From an uncultured Muribaculaceae bacterium (GTDB taxonomy: Bacteria; Bacteroidota; Bacteroidia; Bacteroidales; Muribaculaceae), in contig CAJTRT010000038.1 in assembly GCA_910579105.1 (NCBI GenBank), positions 1 through 20,163 of the forward strand: a stretch of 20,163 nucleotides of DNA. Reading direction: 5' to 3'. The notes below the pieces were generated by a model. That model was not told the origin of the DNA, searched no databases, and worked only from the letters and a program-made list of their open reading frames with translations. The position numbers and the translations under genes are program-made. This document shows, piece by piece, positions 14,206-20,163 of this stretch (position 1 is the first letter of the stretch; every line of letters starts with the position of its first letter).

Positions 14206-15042
14206 TCAGTCGGCCCAGGTGTACCAGAATTTCTCCACGCCCGATGGATCCCAGGTGTAGAGCGCGTAGCCGGGGAGTCCGTTGGCGAAGTCATCCCAGC
14301 TGAGCTTGTGGCGGACTATTTCGCCTTTCGCGTCCTCGTGCTCCCATTCGCTCCAGAGGTTCTTTACCATGGAGTTGCCGTAATAGCCCTCTTCGACCAG
14401 CACGGGGTCGATATAATAAAGGGCGTTGTATGGGCTTGGCATTGTCGTGTCGCCTAAATATCCCATACACATCATAAGTGATTCGCAGGGAATGTCGGAG
14501 TATTTATACCGGTAAGTGTAGAGGACTCTGCCGTCGCTTTCGTTGGAGGTGGTGATTTTGGTGATGTTGCCGTCTGTCCATTCGATATCTTGGCGGATGG
14601 TTCCGATAGTCTGGGGGATATTAACGACTGCGATCAGGCGGTTCTCCTTATCGTAGCGGCATCTGTTGGCTATGCGGCCTTTTTCGAGAGTGTACCCGCG
14701 TTCAAGCCTGGTTGAGTTATGGTCGAGACCTATCATTACCTCAATCTTATCCTTGCGGTAGTGATAGGTGTAGACTTTGCTGTGCTGTCCGTTGTATCCC
14801 TCCAGGCGTCCCTCTTTGTCGTAGATTAGGTTGGAGAAGGCTGTCTTCCGCTCTCCCTGGCCGTAGATGTATTCCACTCTTTCCAAGCGGTGTTTCACGG
14901 CGTGGCCGGTGTTCCCGGCGGAGCCGCCTGGGTTGTTGCCGCCTTCCGGCTCGTCGCCGCTGTCGCTCCCGCAGGAGGCGAGCATGATGGCCGCGGCGCA
15001 GACGGCCAGGCGGCTGATGGTTTTTCTGAATGATTCGCGCAT
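14206..15042 (-). CDS. DUF4595-like exported lipoprotein
   Basis: The 278-residue product has a lipobox MLASC (Cys24) followed by GSDSGDEPEGG, an acidic signal consistent with surface display, then a Gly/Asn linker to about residue 45. The mature part has repeated short hairpin-like units of YD-repeat style: IYDKEGRLEGY, YRKDKIEVM, RYDKENRLIAV, EWTDGNITKI, TYRYKYSD. This alternation of strands with Asp-Lys-Glu/Asn turns is what I associate with DUF4595-type Bacteroidetes lipoproteins. Function is unknown. It is a single gene with a palindromic repeat and a tandem 10-mer upstream, and no recognisable -7 box. Codons are less GC-rich than in fbp next door. Confidence 0.85.
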   Translation of the reverse strand: MRESFRKTISRLAVCAAAIMLASCGSDSGDEPEGGNNPGGSAGNTGHAVKHRLERVEYIYGQGERKTAFSNLIYDKEGRLEGYNGQHSKVYTYHYRKDKIEVMIGLDHNSTRLERGYTLEKGRIANRCRYDKENRLIAVVNIPQTIGTIRQDIEWTDGNITKITTSNESDGRVLYTYRYKYSDIPCESLMMCMGYLGDTTMPSPYNALYYIDPVLVEEGYYGNSMVKNLWSEWEHEDAKGEIVRHKLSWDDFANGLPGYALYTWDPSGVEKFWYTWAD

Positions 15043-15063
15043 ATCGTTTCTGATTTTATGATG

Positions 15064-15085
15064 TGATGTTTACTGTGATGTTTAC
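15064..15085. repeat. Tandem 10-mer upstream of the lipoprotein gene
   Basis: TGATGTTTAC occurs at 15064-15073 and again at 15076-15085, a 12-nt period, 22 nt before the lipoprotein start on the minus strand. A period near one helical turn so close to a start could mark an operator or simply slippage. No matching -7 box is seen. Confidence 0.5.
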
Positions 15086-15088
15086 GAT

Positions 15089-15182
15089 GTAGGGACGCGG
15101 CGTGCCGCGTATGGCTTGGATGTGGTTCGGACAAGTCCGACGGGGTCCGGGCGGGGTTATACGCGGCACGCCGCATCCCTAC
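15089..15182. repeat. GTAGGGAC-family palindromic element, copy between the lipoprotein and fbp
   Basis: The 24-bp arms 15089-15112 and 15159-15182 are complementary with a single mismatch (CCGCATCCC in place of CCGCGTCCC). They carry the same core as the 12686 copy extended by AT, with a 46-nt spacer. It lies about 35 nt past the fbp stop and about 47 nt before the lipoprotein start. The mismatch suggests a copy beginning to decay. Confidence 0.9.
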
Positions 15183-15217
15183 GGCCTCTGGCGCGTTCCG
15201 GACATTGCCTGGCGGCC

Positions 15218-17194
15218 TCAGAGGCGCTCTTTGAGGAGGCCGTGGCGGTAGGCGTAGAGGAGCTGGATGAGTTCGTCGATCTGGCCTTGCAGCTCGGCAC
15301 CCTTGTCGGTGTCGCGGACACGCTGGCGGTGGTTCGACAGCTCGACGATCTGGGTGGTGCCCACGATGTCGGTGCCCTTGCTGATGGCTTCCTCGGCGGA
15401 GGTGAACGGCTCGTGCTCGACGAGCTGGAGGCCGCGGCTGTGGTAGACGAGGGTGAAGCCGGCGATGCCGGTGGTGCGGTGGTAGGCCTTCGCGAAGCCT
15501 CCGTCGATCACCAGGAGCTTGCCGTTGGCGCGCACGGGGTTCTCCCCCTTGCCGACGCGCACGGGCACGTGGCCGTTGATTATGTGGCGGTGCTCGCCGG
15601 TGACGCCGAAGGCGTCGAGCACGCGGTCGCACACGGCCTCGTCGTCGCGGAGGGTGTAGTAGGCACCCTTTTCCTCGACGTGGGTCTCCTTGTCGGCTAT
15701 GAAGTAGCGTTCGAATGTCGCCATGCGCGACTTGTCGAACAGTGGCGACTCAGGCCCGCACCAGAGGTACCAGAAATAGTCGGTCGCGAAGTCCTTCTCC
15801 GCCGCCGGGGTGTCGTCGTTGAAGGCCGAGCGCATCGTCATGCCTATGTGGTGGAGAAGTTCGCGCCCCGAGTAGAGGGCTCCTCCAAGCTCCACCTCGC
15901 GGAGTGTGCCGTCGGGGTTGAGAGGCACCGAGGCGTGGAAGAGGAGGTTGGAGTTGACGATGGTGTACATGCATCCGTGGGAGAAGAGGCAGCCGACGTG
16001 GCGGCGCAGCTTGTCGCTCACCAGGAACGAGTGGCGTAGCCGGCTGACGAGGTTCTCCTCCTCCGGGGAGAGGCGGTAGGGGTCGGCGGGGTCAACCGTC
16101 GGGAAGCTGGTGTCGAGCAGCGGGTATTCGGCCTCGCCGAGGCGGATGGTGCCTTTCGCGCGGTCAATGCGGTGGAGGAGCTTGCGGTCGGCCATGCCCC
16201 ACTCCGGGCGTTTGTCGATGAGCTGCCCCTCGAGCTTGAACTGTATGACGGAGATCGCCTTGTGCATCCGCGCCAGGAGCATGCGGGTCTTTTCGTCGGT
16301 GCCCTTGTCGTTGTCGCAGGCGAGCACCTGGAAGCGCTCGCAGGGGTCGTCGGCATAGGCCTCCATGGCGAGGGTGGCCAGGGGGACGAGGTTTATGCCG
16401 TAGCCGTCCTCGAGGGTGGCCATGTTGCCGTAGCGAAGCGACAGGCGCAGCACGTTGGCTATGCAGCAGTCGTTGCCGGCGGCGGCTCCGAACCAGAGCG
16501 CGTCGTGGTTGCCCCACTGTATGTCGAAGCGGTCATACTCGCAGAGCATGTCCATTATGCGGTGTGCCTCGGGGCCGCGGTCGAAGATGTCGCCCAGGAT
16601 GTGCAGTTGGTCGATGCTCAGGCGCTGTATCACGTTCGATATGGCGGTGATGAACGAATCGGCCTGCCCGGTGGAGATCACCGTCTCGATGATGCGCGAG
16701 AAGTAGGCCTGCTTGTCGTAGTCGGAGTGCTGCTCGTGGAGCAGCTCCTCGATGATGTAGGCGAACGCTTTGGGCAACGCCTTGCGCACCTTGGAGCGGG
16801 TGTATTTCGACGACACCGAGCGGCAGACGCGCACCAGCCGGTGCAGCGTGTGGTTGTAGAACTCCGTCATGTCATCCACCTGTTCCTTGATGAATTCCAG
16901 CTTGCGCTCGGGGTAGTAGATCAGGGAGCAGAGCTCGCGCATGTCGCCGTCGGAAAGCTCGTGGGCGAAGATCTCGCGCACCTTGCGGCGTATGTTGCCC
17001 GAGGCGTTGCGCAGTATGTGGCGGAAGGCCTGGTACTCGCCGTGGAGGTCGGCCACGAAGTGCTCGGTGCCTTTCGGCAGGTTTAGGATTGCCTCGAGGT
17101 TGATGATCTCGGTGGAGGCGGCGCTGACGGTGGGGAAGCTCTGCGACAGCAGCTCCATGACGCGCCGGTCGGAGGCGTTGTTTCGCTGGTCCAT
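15218..17194 (-). CDS. fbp: Fructose-1,6-bisphosphatase, class III
   Basis: The 658-residue enzyme removes the 1-phosphate of fructose 1,6-bisphosphate in gluconeogenesis. It is the large Bacillus/Bacteroides type with a metallophosphatase core: FVADLHGEYQAF at 46-57, HILGDIFDRGPE at 198-209, QWGNHD at 226-231, later INGHVPV and VIDGGFAKAY. Length is normal for class III, with a helical insertion between motifs. The start at MDQRNN is chosen because no earlier Met is in frame before the divergent gene. TACTTTCG on the minus strand near 17221-17228 is a one-mismatch -7 box. It is monocistronic and divergent from the methyltransferase. Confidence 0.97.
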   Translation of the reverse strand: MDQRNNASDRRVMELLSQSFPTVSAASTEIINLEAILNLPKGTEHFVADLHGEYQAFRHILRNASGNIRRKVREIFAHELSDGDMRELCSLIYYPERKLEFIKEQVDDMTEFYNHTLHRLVRVCRSVSSKYTRSKVRKALPKAFAYIIEELLHEQHSDYDKQAYFSRIIETVISTGQADSFITAISNVIQRLSIDQLHILGDIFDRGPEAHRIMDMLCEYDRFDIQWGNHDALWFGAAAGNDCCIANVLRLSLRYGNMATLEDGYGINLVPLATLAMEAYADDPCERFQVLACDNDKGTDEKTRMLLARMHKAISVIQFKLEGQLIDKRPEWGMADRKLLHRIDRAKGTIRLGEAEYPLLDTSFPTVDPADPYRLSPEEENLVSRLRHSFLVSDKLRRHVGCLFSHGCMYTIVNSNLLFHASVPLNPDGTLREVELGGALYSGRELLHHIGMTMRSAFNDDTPAAEKDFATDYFWYLWCGPESPLFDKSRMATFERYFIADKETHVEEKGAYYTLRDDEAVCDRVLDAFGVTGEHRHIINGHVPVRVGKGENPVRANGKLLVIDGGFAKAYHRTTGIAGFTLVYHSRGLQLVEHEPFTSAEEAISKGTDIVGTTQIVELSNHRQRVRDTDKGAELQGQIDELIQLLYAYRHGLLKERL

Positions 17195-17274
17195 AATGCA
17201 CTGGGGTATATGACTACTTGCGCGAAAGTAACACTTTTCCCCGGAGAATGTGGCAGGCTGTTATGAATATTTCG

Positions 17275-17282
17275 TAAATTTG
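17275..17282 (+). promoter_or_regulatory. -7 element almost touching the methyltransferase start
   Basis: TAAATTTG matches the -7 consensus and ends only 6 nt before the ATG at 17289. The -33 region holds only a weak TGTGG. With the usual start a few bases past the -7 box, the mRNA would be leaderless or nearly so. Confidence 0.55.
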
Positions 17283-17288
17283 CCCCGT

Positions 17289-18212
17289 ATGAAGACGAAT
17301 CGGGAAAACCAGGCCGCCGACGAGCGGCTAAACACCGGCCGCTGGCTCCGCGGCATACCCTACGAGGTGGCGTTCTGGCGCAGCTATTATGGCTCGAAGC
17401 GCCGCCGCCGCGACCTGTTCCGATGGTCGGAATACGGCAGGGAGTGCCGCCTCGACAACTTCGACGCGCAGGGCTACATAGCGTCGCTCCCCCATCCGGA
17501 CCCCCTCGTGGTCGATCTCGGGTGCGCCCTTAGCTACGCCATGGGCAATCTTTTCCCGGCGAAGCCCGCGGCGCGGGTCGATTTCGTCGATCCCCTGGCG
17601 CCGTTCTATAACCGCATACTCGACCGCTACGCCATAGACCGCCCGCGGATCCGCTTCGGCATGGTCGAGAACCTTTCCGGCAGCTACGCTCCGGGGAGCG
17701 TGGACCTGATCCATGTGCGCAACGCCCTTGACCACTGCGCCGACCCGATGCGGGGCATCATCGAGGCGCTGGCGTGCCTGCGCCCCGGGGGAGTGCTCTA
17801 CCTCAACCATTTCCGCGACGAGGCGCGCCGCGAGGGCTACCGCGGCTTCCACCAGTGGAACATCACTCTGCGCGGCGGGGCGCTCACGCTCTGGAACCGC
17901 GAAACCGCCATCGATGTCGCGGCCGAACTGGGTGCGAGCGCCTCGGTGGAGGCGTCTGAGACCACGGATGGAAGGATTGTGGCGGTCATACGCAAGGAGG
18001 GGGAGCTTCCGCTGTCGCTCCACGACCCGGCGGCTTCGTCCATGCGCGCCTCGCGGATGCTCATGGCCGCCGTCGAGCACTTCCACACCCTCCCCCGCAG
18101 CGCCTCTTACCAGTTCGCCCGCCTCTATTCCACCCTGGGCCACCGCCTGATGCGCCTACTCCCCTACTCCCTGATGAACAGGGTGAAAGCCCTCATGGGC
18201 AAAGGCTCCTGA
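17289..18212 (+). CDS. Class I SAM-dependent methyltransferase, substrate unknown
   Basis: The 307-residue protein starts at MKTNREN. An in-frame GTG at 17250 would add 13 residues but lies upstream of the -7 box, so it is rejected. The Rossmann core begins at VVDLGCALSYAMG (about 74-86, SAM loop), followed by the acidic strand end VDFVDP and the motif VDLIHVRNALDHCADPM, then LRPGGVLYLNHF. This is the Methyltransf_11 pattern. A basic N-terminal stretch (GSKRRRRDLFRW) and a C-terminal part with paired Arg/Leu helices may contact a lipid or sugar substrate; that is a guess. It is a single gene, divergent from fbp and convergent with the fucosidase. Confidence 0.88.
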   Translation: MKTNRENQAADERLNTGRWLRGIPYEVAFWRSYYGSKRRRRDLFRWSEYGRECRLDNFDAQGYIASLPHPDPLVVDLGCALSYAMGNLFPAKPAARVDFVDPLAPFYNRILDRYAIDRPRIRFGMVENLSGSYAPGSVDLIHVRNALDHCADPMRGIIEALACLRPGGVLYLNHFRDEARREGYRGFHQWNITLRGGALTLWNRETAIDVAAELGASASVEASETTDGRIVAVIRKEGELPLSLHDPAASSMRASRMLMAAVEHFHTLPRSASYQFARLYSTLGHRLMRLLPYSLMNRVKALMGKGS

Positions 18213-18237
18213 AATCTTTGGAACGGTTACGACCGCC

Positions 18238-18331
18238 TTGTAGGGACGCGATACATCGCGTCCGCACCCGGATGGCATTAAGTTAATAATCACCATTCAT
18301 TGTGCGGACGCGATGTATCGCGTCCCTACAA
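18238..18331. repeat. GTAGGGAC-family palindromic element, copy between convergent genes
   Basis: This is the longest copy: 30-bp perfectly complementary arms (18238-18267 and 18302-18331) with a 34-nt AT-rich spacer. Each arm holds its own palindromic core, GGACGCGATACATCGCGTCC, different from the GCGGCGTGCCGC core elsewhere. Only the outer GTAGGGAC/GTCCCTAC ends are shared. It fills most of the gap between the methyltransferase and fucosidase 3' ends. Confidence 0.92.
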
Positions 18332-18352
18332 AGCTCCGGTCATCTCTTGATT

Positions 18353-20104
18353 TCAGAGGCGCGGGATGAGCTTTCCGGGGAAGGAGGAGGCGGGGCCGGT
18401 GGTGAGGCTGGTGGCGCGTAGGCGCAGGTCGGTCACGCCGGTGGCCGGCGCGGGGAAGGGGACGGTCTGCGGTATGGGGTTGTTCTGTATGTTGGAGAAC
18501 TCGCCTGAGAGTCCGTTGACCAGGGTCCAGGTCCGGCCGTTGTCGCGGGAGACCTCGGCGGCGTAGTTGAACACCGCCGCGCCGTCGGCGGGGGGAGCGT
18601 AGGTGAAGCCTTTCACTGTGGACGGCTCGGCGAACCGCAGGGTGCATGCTGGGCCTTCGACAGAGGCGGTAACCCCCTTGGGCAGCTCGAGCGCCGCGTT
18701 GCCGGACGTTTCCTCCGCCGGCATGTCGGCCATCAGGCCGCGGAAGCCCGCGATGACGGGCTCTCGGCGGCACGCTGTGACGTTGAGGCGCATGGAGTCG
18801 ACTTCCACGGGCTCGAAAAGCAGTATCCGTTTGAAACCGATGGTGGTGCCGGAGGCGAGCGGTTTCCACTCTCCGCCGACAAGTCCCTCGACGTCGAATG
18901 CCTCGACGCGCTGCCCCTTGGAAACATCCTCGCCGACGACGGCGCAGTTCACCGTCTTGGGATAAGGGAGGTCGATGGCTTCGCCACCCGTTTCTTCCGG
19001 GAAGTTCCCGGCGAGCCATTGGCCGAATTCGGCCAGGCGCACGGAGTCGGCGGCGGCGATGAGGCCGCGGCGGTCGGGAGGTACGTTGAGCAGCAGAACG
19101 GAGTTGCGCCCTACCGACCGGGTGTAGATTTCGGCGAGCTTGGCGAGGCTCTTCGGTTGCTCGGTGTCGTGGTAGAACCATCCCGGGCGGATCGACACGT
19201 CCACCTCCGAGGGCCACCACACTACTTTGCCGGCCTCGGCGAGCACGTCGCGGCTGCCCAGGTCGGGCGACTTGTGTCGCAGCCCGAGGCGCTTGTTCTG
19301 GTCGCTCTTGTGGCTGTCGGGGAGGAGGGGGGTGCAGCTCCACTCTGTCTCGCGGCCAAGCCCTTTCTCGTTGCCCACCCAGCGCACGTCGTCGCCCATT
19401 ATGGCGGTGACGGCTCCGGGCTGCAGCGTGGCTATCACTTCGCGGAAGCGGTCGAGGTCGTATTCCTGTTTCTTGCCGTTGGGGCCTTCGCCGCACGCGC
19501 CGTCGAACCACACCTCGTCGATGCGCCCGTAGTTGGTGAGCAATTCGGTGAGCTGCCTGACGAACATGTCGTTGTAGGCCGGCGAGTCGCCGTAGCAGGG
19601 GGCGTTGCGGTCCCAGGGAGAGAGGTACACGCCGAGCTTCATGCCGTATTCGTCGCACGCTTCGCGCAGTTCCTTCATGACATCCCCCTTGCCCTCTTTC
19701 CAGGGTGACGACTTGACGGAGTGCGCGGTGGTCTCCGTCGGCCACAGACAGAACCCGTCGTGGTGCTTGGCCGTCAGTATGACCAGCTTCACCCCGGCGG
19801 CCTGCAAGGAGCGGACCCATTGGCGGGCGTCCAGTGCCGAGGGGTTGAAAATCGAGGGATCCTCGGAGCCGTCGCCCCATTCGCGGTCGGTGAAAGTGTT
19901 GACGCCGAAATGGAGGAAGGCCGTCAGGCCGAGTTTCTGCCATGCGAGCTGCGCGTCTGTGGGAACCACGCCCGCGGCCATCTCGGCTTTCTGTTCAACG
20001 GTGGCATTCTTGGGGAACGTCACTTCCTTGACGTACAGGCTGTTGCCCACGGCCGCAGCGAATGGAGCCAGTGCCAGAGCGCCGAGCAGGATCTGTTTAA
20101 TCAT
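18353..20104 (-). CDS. Secreted GH29 alpha-L-fucosidase
   Basis: The 583-residue protein has a signal peptide (1-about 19, ending FAAAVG), so it is exported. The catalytic barrel (about 50-350) shows FLHFGVNTFTDREWGDGSEDP at 63-83, KHHDGFCLWP at 113-122, GVYLSPWDRN, and the nucleophile Asp201 in DEVWFDGACGEGPNG. WWPSEVDVSIRPGWFYH follows, then LLLNVPPDRRG. These are features of the GH29-B group, which prefers branched alpha-1,3/1,4-linked fucose. The C-terminal 200 residues form beta-sandwich domains (AEVSRDNGRTWTLV). Probable substrates are host mucin or milk glycans, by inference. No SusC/D partner or regulator is in the window. Confidence 0.94.
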   Translation of the reverse strand: MIKQILLGALALAPFAAAVGNSLYVKEVTFPKNATVEQKAEMAAGVVPTDAQLAWQKLGLTAFLHFGVNTFTDREWGDGSEDPSIFNPSALDARQWVRSLQAAGVKLVILTAKHHDGFCLWPTETTAHSVKSSPWKEGKGDVMKELREACDEYGMKLGVYLSPWDRNAPCYGDSPAYNDMFVRQLTELLTNYGRIDEVWFDGACGEGPNGKKQEYDLDRFREVIATLQPGAVTAIMGDDVRWVGNEKGLGRETEWSCTPLLPDSHKSDQNKRLGLRHKSPDLGSRDVLAEAGKVVWWPSEVDVSIRPGWFYHDTEQPKSLAKLAEIYTRSVGRNSVLLLNVPPDRRGLIAAADSVRLAEFGQWLAGNFPEETGGEAIDLPYPKTVNCAVVGEDVSKGQRVEAFDVEGLVGGEWKPLASGTTIGFKRILLFEPVEVDSMRLNVTACRREPVIAGFRGLMADMPAEETSGNAALELPKGVTASVEGPACTLRFAEPSTVKGFTYAPPADGAAVFNYAAEVSRDNGRTWTLVNGLSGEFSNIQNNPIPQTVPFPAPATGVTDLRLRATSLTTGPASSFPGKLIPRL

Positions 20105-20163
20105 AAAAGAATCGCGATAAACTTATATAGCTTATAAAATCTATAATTCTTATAACTCTTATA

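Noticed and set aside
20105..20163. Repeated CTTATA motifs upstream of the fucosidase
   Set aside because: Low-complexity AT-rich sequence. The best -7-like octamer (TAAGTTTA) is weak and has no -33 visible before the window ends.

Overview
The window looks like a chromosomal segment of a GC-rich gut-type member of the Bacteroidales. The evidence is Bacteroidetes-style promoters (TTTG, 19-20 nt, TAnnTTTG) in front of several genes, almost no Shine-Dalgarno sequences, lipoproteins with an acidic stretch after the lipobox Cys, a class III fructose-1,6-bisphosphatase, a long-form DeoC, a carboxynorspermidine-synthase-type dehydrogenase, and secreted GH31 and GH29 glycosidases. No phage, plasmid, transposase or CRISPR genes are visible. 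I cannot name the genus; Muribaculaceae or Rikenellaceae-like is a guess.

Layout. 1-192: AT-rich flank with a terminator-like palindrome. 193-3251 (minus): ribE (riboflavin synthase) coupled by an ATGA overlap to a secreted GH31 enzyme. 3252-3659 has no ordinary protein gene. It holds the ribE promoter, a possible tiny transcription unit (promoter, hexapeptide ORF, terminator at 3421-3497), and the promoter of tRNA-Leu(CAA). I see nothing convincing in 3498-3581. A bidirectional terminator (3750-3785) separates the tRNA from the thiamin operon.

3848-9656 (minus): a thiamin operon transcribed thiS, tenI-thiE fusion, thiG, thiH, thiF, tenA, thiD. It has a clear promoter and a TPP riboswitch at 9504-9614. 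It encodes the thiazole branch, pyrimidine salvage/phosphorylation and the coupling step, but thiC is absent. The non-coding stretch 9345-9865 holds a hairpin before thiS, the riboswitch, the thi promoter, a decayed palindromic repeat and the promoter of a lipoprotein gene.

9866-10513 (plus): small lipoprotein. 10653-11691 (minus): a membrane pair, GYF_2/CD225 dispanin and DUF2752. 11750-12631 (minus): deoC. 12787-14010 (minus): saccharopine-dehydrogenase-family enzyme, probably for spermidine. 14206-15042 (minus): DUF4595-like lipoprotein. 15218-17194 (minus): fbp. 17289-18212 (plus): SAM methyltransferase, possibly leaderless. 18353-20104 (minus): secreted GH29 alpha-L-fucosidase. 20105-20163: AT-rich upstream region with no clear promoter.

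The main structure that genes do not explain is a family of intergenic palindromes with GTAGGGAC/GTCCCTAC ends and variable palindromic cores. Copies or relics lie at 4694, 9667, 12686, 14064, 15089 and 18238, with look-alikes at 10603 and 11712. They sit mostly at gene 3' ends. The second is the 3421-3497 mini-transcription unit. I found no clear defence or other wholly new multi-gene system.
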